From: Streptomyces sp. 3214.6
GTDB taxonomy: Bacteria > Actinomycetota > Actinomycetes > Streptomycetales > Streptomycetaceae
Assembly: GCF_900129855.1 (NCBI RefSeq)
Contig: NZ_LT670819.1
Span: forward strand, 8,370,001-8,434,000
Direction of reading: 5' to 3'
DNA length: 64,000 nt
How positions within the stretch are numbered: position 1 is the stretch's first letter; every line of letters begins with the position of its first letter. Below are positions 35,289-43,191 of this stretch, piece after piece. A program made the translations under genes and the position numbers. Below the pieces are notes generated by a model. The model had not been told where the DNA came from and ran no database searches. It saw nothing but the letters and a program-made list of their open reading frames with translations.

Positions 35289-36542
35289 TCACAGCCGTAC
35301 GACGACCAGGGCCGTGTCGTCGGTCGCGCCGCCGGGCGGCAGCAGCTCCAACAGGACGGCGTCGGCGAGGGTTTCGGGGTCGGCGTCCCGGTGCCTGGCG
35401 AGGGCGTCGGCGAGGCGGTTCACGCCGGTGTCGATGTCCTCCCACCGGCGTTCCACCAGCCCGTCGGTGTACAGGGCGAGGGTGGCGCCGTCGTCGTAGG
35501 AGGTGCACGCCTGGGGCCGGGGGGTCGGGGTGGGGCGGGCGTCGAGTGGGGGATCGGTGGCCTGGTCGAGGAACTCGACGCGGCCGTCGGCGTGGACGAG
35601 CACGGGCGGCGGGTGCCCGGCGCTGCTGTAGGTGATGGTGCGGTGGTCGAAGTCGATGAACGTGGTGACCGCGGTGGCCGACTCGGCGCCGTCCACGACA
35701 TGCGCGTACCGCCCGAGGACGTTCAGCGCCTCCGCCGGTCCCTCGGCGACCCGGGAGGCCGCGCTGAGCGCGCTGCGCAGCTGACCCATCACCCCGGCGG
35801 CCTCCAGACCGTGCCCCACGACGTCGCCCACCGACACGCCGATGCGGTTGCCGCCGACCAGGTCGACCAGGTCGTACCAGTCCCCGCACACGTTGAGCGC
35901 GCCCACGGCCGGCCGGTAGCGCACGGCCGCGCGGTGGTGTCCGACCTGACGGCGGGCCGGCAGCATCGCCTCCTGCAGGACCAGGGCCACCTCGCGTTCG
36001 CGGGCGTGCGCGCGGCGCAGCCGCTCGTTGAGTTCCTGCAGCTCGCGGGCCCGGGTGTACAGCTCGGCCTCCAGGACGCGGCCCCGGGTGTCCACCTGTG
36101 ATCCGTGCCCGCCCGACCCGCGCCCGCCGCGGGCCCGGATCAGCTCGGTGACCTCCTCGACCCGGTGCACCAGCAGTACCACCGACCCGTCCGGGCCGTG
36201 CACCGGCGCGTTCACCGGGCTCCAGTAGCGCTCCTCCCACTCGCCGGGGCACTCGACCGACTCGACGTCGTAGCGCTGCAGTGCCATGGTGTCCCGCTCG
36301 CCGGTGGCCAGCACCCGGCGCAGCGAGGCCTCCAGGTTGTGCATGCCGGTCGCGGCCTGGTCGTTGGGGTTGTCGGGGAACACGTCGAAGAGATGCCGGC
36401 CGATCGTCTGCTCGAGCTTGCGGCCCGTCACGCGCAGGTACTCCTCGTTGGCGTCCGCGTACACCAGCTCAGGCGTCAGCAGCGCCACCATGCCCGGCAG
36501 GGCCTGGAACACCGCCGCGTAGTCGATCGCCGTGTCGTTCAT
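35289..36542 (-). CDS. PAS domain-containing PP2C/SpoIIE-type phosphatase
   Basis: The 417-residue protein has an N-terminal PAS sensor (about 5-125: IDYAAVFQALPGMVALLTPE, then YADANEEYLRVTGR), a coiled-coil linker (about 140-175) and a SpoIIE phosphatase domain (about 180-410). Metal-binding acidic residues lie in NVCGDWYDLV, VGDVVGHGLEAAG, LYTDGLVERR and GGATDDTALVVV. Such enzymes dephosphorylate anti-sigma antagonists. The next gene on the same strand is a larger paralogue with a fused ATPase. Confidence 0.92.
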   Translation of the reverse strand: MNDTAIDYAAVFQALPGMVALLTPELVYADANEEYLRVTGRKLEQTIGRHLFDVFPDNPNDQAATGMHNLEASLRRVLATGERDTMALQRYDVESVECPGEWEERYWSPVNAPVHGPDGSVVLLVHRVEEVTELIRARGGRGSGGHGSQVDTRGRVLEAELYTRARELQELNERLRRAHAREREVALVLQEAMLPARRQVGHHRAAVRYRPAVGALNVCGDWYDLVDLVGGNRIGVSVGDVVGHGLEAAGVMGQLRSALSAASRVAEGPAEALNVLGRYAHVVDGAESATAVTTFIDFDHRTITYSSAGHPPPVLVHADGRVEFLDQATDPPLDARPTPTPRPQACTSYDDGATLALYTDGLVERRWEDIDTGVNRLADALARHRDADPETLADAVLLELLPPGGATDDTALVVVRL

Positions 36543-36608
36543 GGCTCGCGCCCCATCCGCCGATATTGCGCCATTTTCTCATGTGATGTGACGAATGGGG
36601 GATTGCGC

Positions 36609-39155
36609 TCAGACGCCGGGATCCGTGAGCGACTGCTCGGCCCAAATGATCTTCCCTTCGGGGAGGAAGCGGGTGCCCCACCGCTGGGTGACCTGGGAGA
36701 CCAGCAGCAGCCCGCGGCCGCCCTCGTCGGTGGTACGCGGATGGCGCAGGTGGGGTGCGGTGGCCCCGCCGTCGAAGACCTCGCAGACCAGGGTGCGCTC
36801 GCGGATCAGCCGCAGCCGGATCGGCCCGGTGGCGTACCGCATGGCGTTGGTGACCAGCTCGCTGACGACCAGCTCGGTGGTGAACGACAACTCGGCGAGG
36901 CCCCACTCCGCCAATCGGCGGCTCGCCGTCTTACGGGCCTGGGCGACCGCCGCCGGGTCGGCGGGCAGCTCCCAGTCGGCGACATGGTCGGCGGCCAGCC
37001 GGTGTGTGCGGGCCATCAACAGGGCCACGTCGTCGTGCGGCCGGGCCGGGACGAGTGCGTCGATCACGGCCCGGCAGCGCAGGTCGAGACGGTTCGACGC
37101 CCGCTCCAGGGCCAGCCGCAGCCGCTCCCGGTCCGTGTCCAGGGACCAGTCCTCGCCCTGGGCCAGCAGCCCGTCCGTGTGCAGCGCGAGCGTGCTGCCC
37201 TCCGGCAGGGTCACCTCGGCCGACTCGAACGGCGGGCCGCCCACGCCGAGCGGCGGCCCCTGGGGCAGGTCGACGAACGTGACGGTGCCGTCGGGCAGGA
37301 CGACGGCCGGCGCGGGGTGCCCGGCGGCGGCCATCGAGCACCGCCCGTCCACGGGGTCGTAGACGACGTACACGCACGCCGATCCCACGGTCTGCGTCCC
37401 CTCGGCCCCCGGCTCCGCCTGCCCCTCTCCCGCCGCCACGCCGTCCTCGTGGTCCATGCGGGTGACCAGGTCGTCCAGGTGCGCGAGGACCTCGTCGGGC
37501 GGCAGGTCCAGGGCGGCGAGGGTGCGTACGGCGGTGCGGACGCGGCCCATGGCCGCGGCGGCGTCGATGCCGTGCCCGGGCACCTCGCCGACCACCAGGG
37601 CGACCCTGGCCGCCGACAGCGGGATCAGGTCGTACCAGTCCCCGCCGAGGCCGGTCAGCTCGTCGGCCGGCCGGTAGCAGGCGGCCACCTCGACCGCCTC
37701 CTGCTCGGGCAGGCGGCGGGGGAGCAGGTTGCGCTGGAGCACCAGGGCCGCGTCGCGCTCGCGGGTGTAGCGGCGGGCGTTGTCCACGCAGACGGCCGCC
37801 CGCGAGACGAGGTCCTCGGCGAGGGCCAGGTCGTCCTCGTCGAACGGCTCACGCCGGTGGCCGCGCAGGAACGTGGTCACGCCAAGGGTGGTGCCCCGCG
37901 CCCGGACCGGCACCACCAGGACACTGGGCGGCTCGGCCGCGGGGGCCACGGCCGCCCCCCACTCCTCGGTGAGCCGCTCGGCCCGCCAGGGCCGCCCCGT
38001 CACCAGACAGCGTGCCGGCGGCGAGTCGACCGGATAGACAACGGCGGGGGCAGCGGCGACGTCCCCGAAACCCTCGCCCTCACCCGTCGCCCGACCCGCC
38101 TCGCGCGGGGCGGCGGAGCCTTCGAGGCCGTCCTGCGCCGGAGACGAGTCGGTCCCGTGGGCGACCGTGGGTGTGTCGGTGGCGGCTGTGCGTCGGCCGG
38201 CTCTGTGCAGGGTGACGGTGTTCTTCGGGGCGTCCGTCGGTCGCTCCTGGGCGGGCTCCGCGCCGCGCAGGACCGGCTCCAGCAGGTCCACGGTGACGAC
38301 GTCGGCGAAACCCGGCACGGCCATGTCGGCCAGTTCCTGGGCGGTGGCGCCGATGTCCAGGCTGCGGCCGATGCGCCGGCCGGCCCGGTCCAGCAGTGCC
38401 AGCCGCTGCCGGGCGCGGTGGCGCTCGGTCATGTCGACGACCGTGTAGTACACGCCGATGGGATGGCCGTGGTCGTCGTCGAGCCGGGTGAACGACAGCA
38501 TGTGCGCCGTCTCCCGGTGCGGCGAGGCCCGTACGTGCCCCAGGTGCTCGTACCCGACGACGGGCTCCCCGCTCTGCAGCACCCGCCGCATCTGCGCCTC
38601 GATCGCCTCGGAGTCCAGACCCGGCTGGACGTCCGCGAGCCGCAGGCCCAGCCGGTGCTCGGGCGGCCCGCCGCCGAACCGGGCGAGGGCCGCGTTCGAC
38701 CACACGAAGCGCAGGTCGGTGTCGACGATGGCGATGCCGATCGGCGAGCCGCTCACCATCTTCTCCAGCACGGGTCGGCTCATGCTCCAGCCGGGGGCGT
38801 CGCCGCGCTCGTTCAGCAGGACCAGCCAGCGTGTCGGGCCGCCGGGCTCGTCGGCCGAGGTGATCCGGGCCATGACCGGGATCGGCCGGCCGTCTCCGCG
38901 GCGGGCCGACAGCAGTCCGGCCCAGCCGCCCTCCCGACGGCACCGTTCGAGGACGTCCGGCACCCGCGCGGCGTCCGCCCGGGTCAGCAGCCCGGCCAGC
39001 CCCCTGCCCACCGCGTCGGCCGCCGGATACCCCAGCAGCCGCTCGGCGTCCCTGGTCCAGCCCCTGACCACACCGCCTGCATCGAGCAGGAGGGGGGCGG
39101 CATCCGCCACGTCGAACCGCCGACGGGCAACGTCGTCCTCGTCGTGTGTGCCCAC
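36609..39155 (-). CDS. PAS-PAS-GAF-SpoIIE phosphatase with C-terminal RsbW-like ATPase
   Basis: The protein of about 848 residues holds a full signalling cassette. Two PAS domains (about 10-120 and 125-250) come first, the second with SMSRPVLEKMVSGSPIGIAI. A GAF domain (about 260-450) is followed by a PP2C/SpoIIE phosphatase (about 465-690: GGDWYDLIP, GHGIDAAAAMGRV). A GHKL ATPase (about 710-845) follows: VSELVTNAMRYA, GRGLLLVSQVTQRWGTRF. The GTG at 39155 has AGAGAGGT before it; an ATG at 39206 is an alternative start. It combines phosphatase and kinase-like modules that normally act oppositely on anti-sigma antagonists. Confidence 0.93.
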   Translation of the reverse strand: MGTHDEDDVARRRFDVADAAPLLLDAGGVVRGWTRDAERLLGYPAADAVGRGLAGLLTRADAARVPDVLERCRREGGWAGLLSARRGDGRPIPVMARITSADEPGGPTRWLVLLNERGDAPGWSMSRPVLEKMVSGSPIGIAIVDTDLRFVWSNAALARFGGGPPEHRLGLRLADVQPGLDSEAIEAQMRRVLQSGEPVVGYEHLGHVRASPHRETAHMLSFTRLDDDHGHPIGVYYTVVDMTERHRARQRLALLDRAGRRIGRSLDIGATAQELADMAVPGFADVVTVDLLEPVLRGAEPAQERPTDAPKNTVTLHRAGRRTAATDTPTVAHGTDSSPAQDGLEGSAAPREAGRATGEGEGFGDVAAAPAVVYPVDSPPARCLVTGRPWRAERLTEEWGAAVAPAAEPPSVLVVPVRARGTTLGVTTFLRGHRREPFDEDDLALAEDLVSRAAVCVDNARRYTRERDAALVLQRNLLPRRLPEQEAVEVAACYRPADELTGLGGDWYDLIPLSAARVALVVGEVPGHGIDAAAAMGRVRTAVRTLAALDLPPDEVLAHLDDLVTRMDHEDGVAAGEGQAEPGAEGTQTVGSACVYVVYDPVDGRCSMAAAGHPAPAVVLPDGTVTFVDLPQGPPLGVGGPPFESAEVTLPEGSTLALHTDGLLAQGEDWSLDTDRERLRLALERASNRLDLRCRAVIDALVPARPHDDVALLMARTHRLAADHVADWELPADPAAVAQARKTASRRLAEWGLAELSFTTELVVSELVTNAMRYATGPIRLRLIRERTLVCEVFDGGATAPHLRHPRTTDEGGRGLLLVSQVTQRWGTRFLPEGKIIWAEQSLTDPGV

Positions 39156-39268
39156 GGTCGACCTCTCTGTCGCTGAGAGTGGTCTACCACCTCCTGACTC
39201 AATCATCACCCTGCCTGCACGACCGGCGCCGAGCCACCCGGGGACTGCGGGGCCGGTCCGCGGATCCC

Positions 39269-40522
39269 TCAGGCCTGCCGGGTCAGCACCCGCTCCAACG
39301 CCGTCAGCGCCGAGGCGAGTTCCTCTTCGGTGATCGTCAGCGGCGGGGCCAGCCGGATGGTCGAGCCATGGGTGTCCTTGACCAGGACGCCCTCGCCCAT
39401 CAGGCGCTCGCTCACCTCGCGCCCGGTGCCGAGCGCCGGGTCGACGTCCACGCCCGCCCACAGCCCCCGCGCCCGGAAGCCGACGACGCCCTTGCCGACC
39501 AGCCCGGTCAGACCGTCGCGCAGGACCGCCCCCAGCTCGGCCGCCCGGCGCTGGAACTCACCCGTCTCCAGCAGCTCCACCACCGCCGTGCCGACCGCCG
39601 CGGCCAGCGGATTCCCGCCGAACGTCGACCCGTGCTCGCCCGGCCGCAGTACCGACAGCACCTCGCGCCGCGCCACCACCGCCGACACCGGCACGATCCC
39701 CCCGCCGAGCGCCTTGCCCAGCAGCAGCACGTCGGGGACGACCCCCTCGTGCTCCACGGCCAGCGTGCGCCCGGTGCGCCCGAGCCCCGACTGGATCTCG
39801 TCGGCGACGAAGAGACAGTTCGCCCGCCGGGTCAGCTCCCGCACCCCGGCGAGATAGCCGTCGTCGGGGATGAGGACGCCCGCCTCGCCCTGGATCGGCT
39901 CGATGAGCACCGCGGCGGTCGTCTCGTCGACGGCCTGCTCCAGCGCGGCCAGGTCGTTGTACGGGACGATCCTGAACCCCGGCGTGAACGGCCCGAAGCC
40001 CGCCCGCGCCGTCTCGTCCGTGGAGAAGCTCACGATCGTCGTCGTACGGCCGTGGAAGTTGTCCGCGGCGACCACGATCGTCGCCCGGTCGGCCGGGACG
40101 CCCTTCACGTCGTAGGCCCACTTGCGGGCCACCTTGATGCCGGACTCGACCGCCTCCGCGCCCGTGTTCATCGGCAGCACCATGTCCAGACCGGTCAACT
40201 CCGCCAGCCGCTCGGCGAATTCGGCGAGGCGGTCGTTGTGGAAGGCGCGGGAGGTGAGGGTCAGCCGGTCCAGCTGACGGTGGGCCGCCTCGATCAGCAG
40301 CGGGTGCCGGTGGCCGAAGTTGAGGGCCGAGTAGCCGGCCAGCATGTCGAGGTACCGGCGGCCCTCGACGTCCTCCACCCAGGTGCCCTCGGCGCGCGCG
40401 ACCACCACGGGCAGGGGATGGTAGTTGTGCGCGAGGACGGGCTGCTCGGCACGGATCAGGTCGGCGGAGGAACGCCCGGAGGCGGCATCGGCGGACTGCG
40501 CGGGGACGACGGGTGCGGTCAT
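39269..40522 (-). CDS. rocD: Ornithine aminotransferase
   Basis: The class III PLP enzyme (417 residues) converts ornithine to glutamate semialdehyde. Hallmarks are NYHPLPVVVARAEGTWVEDV, then PMNTGAEAVESGIKVARKWA and the FVADEIQSGLGRTG block. The Schiff-base Lys in LLLGKALGGG and GSTFGGNPLA complete the pattern. It starts within the stop of the dimethylargininase gene (ATGA), so arginine-derived ornithine or citrulline handling is coupled. The Lrp regulator and its operator lie upstream of the pair. Confidence 0.95.
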   Translation of the reverse strand: MTAPVVPAQSADAASGRSSADLIRAEQPVLAHNYHPLPVVVARAEGTWVEDVEGRRYLDMLAGYSALNFGHRHPLLIEAAHRQLDRLTLTSRAFHNDRLAEFAERLAELTGLDMVLPMNTGAEAVESGIKVARKWAYDVKGVPADRATIVVAADNFHGRTTTIVSFSTDETARAGFGPFTPGFRIVPYNDLAALEQAVDETTAAVLIEPIQGEAGVLIPDDGYLAGVRELTRRANCLFVADEIQSGLGRTGRTLAVEHEGVVPDVLLLGKALGGGIVPVSAVVARREVLSVLRPGEHGSTFGGNPLAAAVGTAVVELLETGEFQRRAAELGAVLRDGLTGLVGKGVVGFRARGLWAGVDVDPALGTGREVSERLMGEGVLVKDTHGSTIRLAPPLTITEEELASALTALERVLTRQA

Positions 40523-41343
40523 GAACGGATCTCCTGCGTGCAGCACTTGATGCCACCGCCGGCCTTCAGGAACTCCGAGAGGTCGACGGGGACGGGGACA
40601 TAGCCGCGCTCGGCGAGCCGGGAGGCGAGGACTTCGGCCTGCGGGGCGATGAAGACATGACGGCCGTCGGAGACCGAGTTCAGGCCCAGCGCCATGGCGT
40701 CGTCGCGGGTGGCGAGTACCGCGTCCGGATACAGCCGGGCCAGCACCTCCCGGCTGCCGGCCGAGAACGCCTCCGGGAAGTACGCGATGTTGTCGTCGTC
40801 GAGGACGAACAGCGCCGTGTCCAGGTGGTAGAAGTGCGGGTCCACCAGCGTCAGGCTGATCACCGGGTGACCGAAGAACTCCTGCGCCTCCCGGTGCGCC
40901 TCCCGGGTCGTGCGGAACCCGGTGCCGGCCAGCACGTACCGGCCCGTCCACACCAGGTCCCCCTCGCCCTCGCAGACGGACTCGGGCCGGTGGACGTCGA
41001 AGCCCGCCGCCTTGAACCAGGTGTCGTAGTGCACGGACTCCGGCCGCCGCTGCGGCGCGTGGAATAGGGCCCCGAAGACCCGGCCCGCCACGACGACCGC
41101 CGAGTTCGCGGCGAAGACCATGTCGGGGAGACCGGGAGCCGGCTCCACGACGTCCACGGTGTGGCCGTGGGCCCGATAGGCGCTGATCAGCGTCTGCCAC
41201 TGGGCCTGGGCCAGATCGACGTCCACGGGGGTGTCGGGACGCATCCAGGGGTTGATCGCGTACTGCACGGCGAAGTGTCTGGGTTCACAGACGAGAAAGC
41301 GCCGGGGGCGCTGCACACGGTCGTCGGTCACACTCTCGGGCAC
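40519..41343 (-). CDS. ddaH: Dimethylargininase (DDAH)/amidinotransferase-fold enzyme
   Basis: The 274-residue enzyme of the amidinotransferase fold would hydrolyse N-omega-methylated arginine to citrulline and methylamine. Key parts are GLPDMVFAANSAVVV, the DPHFYHLDTAL segment with the catalytic His, and the C-terminal GGGIKCCTQEIRS (nucleophile Cys267/268). The GTG at 41343 is chosen because GGAGGA stands just upstream and the protein starts VPESVTDD. Some relatives act as arginine deiminases, so plain arginine is also possible. It is the first gene of a two-gene operon with rocD. Confidence 0.9.
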   Translation of the reverse strand: MPESVTDDRVQRPRRFLVCEPRHFAVQYAINPWMRPDTPVDVDLAQAQWQTLISAYRAHGHTVDVVEPAPGLPDMVFAANSAVVVAGRVFGALFHAPQRRPESVHYDTWFKAAGFDVHRPESVCEGEGDLVWTGRYVLAGTGFRTTREAHREAQEFFGHPVISLTLVDPHFYHLDTALFVLDDDNIAYFPEAFSAGSREVLARLYPDAVLATRDDAMALGLNSVSDGRHVFIAPQAEVLASRLAERGYVPVPVDLSEFLKAGGGIKCCTQEIRS

Positions 41344-41441
41344 AGAGGGTTCCTCCGCTTTTCCTGCGGTGTCGACTGAGGGTTGACACCAAGGTAGGAA
41401 CTGACGGGGACGCACGACAAGGAATGAGCATTGCGTGTCTG

Positions 41442-41488
41442 CGCAGGAACGCTGCGTGGTGAGGCCGGTCTACGCAGGTTCGCTGCGT
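41442..41488 (-). promoter_or_regulatory. Two palindromic operators for the Lrp-type regulator
   Basis: CGCAG-GAACG-CTGCG (41442-41456) and ACGCAG-GTTCG-CTGCGT (41472-41488) are perfect inverted repeats with 5-base spacers. Their centres are 31 bases apart, three helical turns. A third half site, TCGCAGG, follows at 41491. They lie between lrp and ddaH, about 100-150 bases upstream of ddaH. Confidence 0.65.
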
Positions 41489-41498
41489 CTTCGCAGGT

Positions 41499-41984
41499 TT
41501 ATTCGGGAGCGTGCTGGGTCGCGCCCGCCTCCGGGCTCTCCGGGAGCAGATGCGACAGCACCATCACGCTGATCGTCTTCCGGATGAACGGCTCGGCCCG
41601 GATGCGCTCCAGCACGTTCTCGAAGTGCTCCACGTCCCGCGCCCGCACATGCAGCAGTGCGTCCGCCCCACCCGTCACCGTCATCGCCGCAGTGATCTCC
41701 GGATGGTTGCGCACCACCTCCGCCAGCCGCCTCGGCGGGGCGGCCCCCTCGCAGTACACCTCCACGTACGCCTCCGTGCGCCAGCCCAGCGCCGACGGCT
41801 GCACGGTCGCCGTGAACCCGGTGATCACCCCGGTGTCCCGCAGCCGGTCCACCCGGCGCTTGACCGCCGTCGCGGACAGGCCGATCGCCGTGCCGATCTC
41901 GGCGAAGCTCGACCTGGCGTTCGCCATCAGAGCCGTGATGATCTTCCGGTCGAGATCGTCGAAAGGGGCGGGCGCGCTGTTCAT
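41499..41984 (-). CDS. Lrp/AsnC family regulator
   Basis: The 161-residue protein has an AsnC-type winged helix-turn-helix (about 8-60: LDRKIITALMANARSSFAEI, then GTAIGLSATAVKRRVDRLRD) and a RAM ligand-binding domain (about 75-150) typical of amino-acid sensors. The ATG at 41984 is used. It lies on the same strand upstream of ddaH-rocD, and the phased CGCAG-N5-CTGCG sites stand between them. Arginine or ornithine is the likely effector by context. Confidence 0.93.
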   Translation of the reverse strand: MNSAPAPFDDLDRKIITALMANARSSFAEIGTAIGLSATAVKRRVDRLRDTGVITGFTATVQPSALGWRTEAYVEVYCEGAAPPRRLAEVVRNHPEITAAMTVTGGADALLHVRARDVEHFENVLERIRAEPFIRKTISVMVLSHLLPESPEAGATQHAPE

Positions 41985-42062
41985 GCGGGCACTGTATCCA
42001 GGGCGTACGTCCACACCCCGGTACATGTCCAGCGGTGCGGTTCGCCCCTACACTCCACCTTC

Positions 42063-42815
42063 ATGCTGCGCGCCCTCGCCGTCGACGACGAACGCCCCTC
42101 GCTGGAGGAACTGCTGTACCTGCTCACCGCCGATCCCCGGATCGGCAGTGTGGAGGGCGCCGGCGACGCGACCGAGGCGCTGCGCCGCATCAACCGCGCC
42201 CTGGAATCCGGCCCGCACGGCCCGGAGGCCATCGACGTCGTCTTCCTCGACATCCAGATGCCCGGCCTCGACGGCCTCGACCTGGCGCGTCTCCTCACCG
42301 GCTTCGCGCGGCCCCCGCTGGTCGTCTTCGTCACCGCCCACGAGGACTTCGCCGTCCAGGCCTTCGACCTCAAGGCCGTCGACTACGTCCTCAAACCCGT
42401 CCGCAAGGAACGCCTCGCCGAGGCCGTGCGCCGGGCCGCCGAACTGCGCGGTGCCGCCGCCCCGCGCATCCCCGTGCACGAGCCCGACCCGGACCACATA
42501 CCCGTCGAGCTCGGCGGCGTGACCCGCTTCGTCGCCGTCGACGACATCACCCACGTCGAGGCGCAGGGCGACTACGCCCGCCTGCACACCGACCGCGGCA
42601 GCCACCTGGTCCGCATCCCCCTGTCCACCCTGGAGGAGCGCTGGCGCGCCCGCGGCTTCGTCCGCATCCACCGCCGCCACCTCGTCGCCCTGCGCCACAT
42701 CGGCGAACTCCGGCTGGACGCGGGCACGGTGAGCGTCCTGGTCGGCGGCGAGGAACTCCAGGTCAGCCGACGCCACGCCCGCGAACTGCGGGACCTGCTG
42801 ATGAGGAGGACTTAA
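42063..42815 (+). CDS. LytTR-type response regulator
   Basis: The 250-residue regulator has a receiver domain (about 1-120) with acidic pocket DDE (9-11 region) and phosphoacceptor Asp63 (FLDIQMPGLDG), Lys near 110 (YVLKPVRKE), and a LytTR DNA-binding domain (about 145-248: THVEAQGDYARLHTDRG, VRIHRRHLVAL). The cognate kinase is the LytS-like gene at the end of the operon. The target genes probably include the symporter two genes down. Confidence 0.94.
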   Translation: MLRALAVDDERPSLEELLYLLTADPRIGSVEGAGDATEALRRINRALESGPHGPEAIDVVFLDIQMPGLDGLDLARLLTGFARPPLVVFVTAHEDFAVQAFDLKAVDYVLKPVRKERLAEAVRRAAELRGAAAPRIPVHEPDPDHIPVELGGVTRFVAVDDITHVEAQGDYARLHTDRGSHLVRIPLSTLEERWRARGFVRIHRRHLVALRHIGELRLDAGTVSVLVGGEELQVSRRHARELRDLLMRRT

Positions 42816-42818
42816 GCC

Positions 42819-43178
42819 GTGCCCCAGGACCCCGTCGAACGGCGCGTCGTCGTCACCGGACCGCCGCGCCGCACCCGGCGCTCCTTCGGCTACTACCGCC
42901 CGCGCACCGAGATCGACGAGCAGACCACCCTCGGGCACACCTACGTCCGTTCCCTCATGCGCTCCCAACTGCGCGCCGCCCTCACGGTGTTCGCCGTCCT
43001 CATGCTGCTCGTCAGCCCGCTGCCCCTCCTCTTCGCGGCGATGCCCGACGCCCACCGCCTGCAGTGGGCGGTCCTCGGCTTCTGCCTCTACGCCCCGCTC
43101 GTCCTGCTCGCCCGCTGGTACGTGCGCCGCGCCGAACGCAACGAACGGGACTTCATCCGGCTGGTCGAGGACAAGTGA
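42819..43178 (+). CDS. Small membrane protein, 119 aa
   Basis: This protein has two membrane segments near residues 52-75 (AALTVFAVLMLLVSPLPLLF) and 83-98 (WAVLGFCLYAPLVLLARW). It begins at a GTG, 3 bases after the regulator stop. The N-terminal tail is basic and Arg-rich (RRVVVTGPPRRTRRSFGYYR). Its size and place just before a sodium/solute symporter resemble the DUF485 small subunits that accompany acetate symporters, and the LGHTYVRSLMRSQL segment fits that class. I infer a helper of the transporter. Confidence 0.8.
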   Translation: MPQDPVERRVVVTGPPRRTRRSFGYYRPRTEIDEQTTLGHTYVRSLMRSQLRAALTVFAVLMLLVSPLPLLFAAMPDAHRLQWAVLGFCLYAPLVLLARWYVRRAERNERDFIRLVEDK

Positions 43179-43191
43179 AGGCCGCACCGCG

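Noticed and set aside
39156-39461. N-terminal extension of the large SpoIIE phosphatase
   Set aside because: The added residues are Gly/Arg-rich without conservation and overlap the rocD end antisense; the GTG at 39155 has a better ribosome site.
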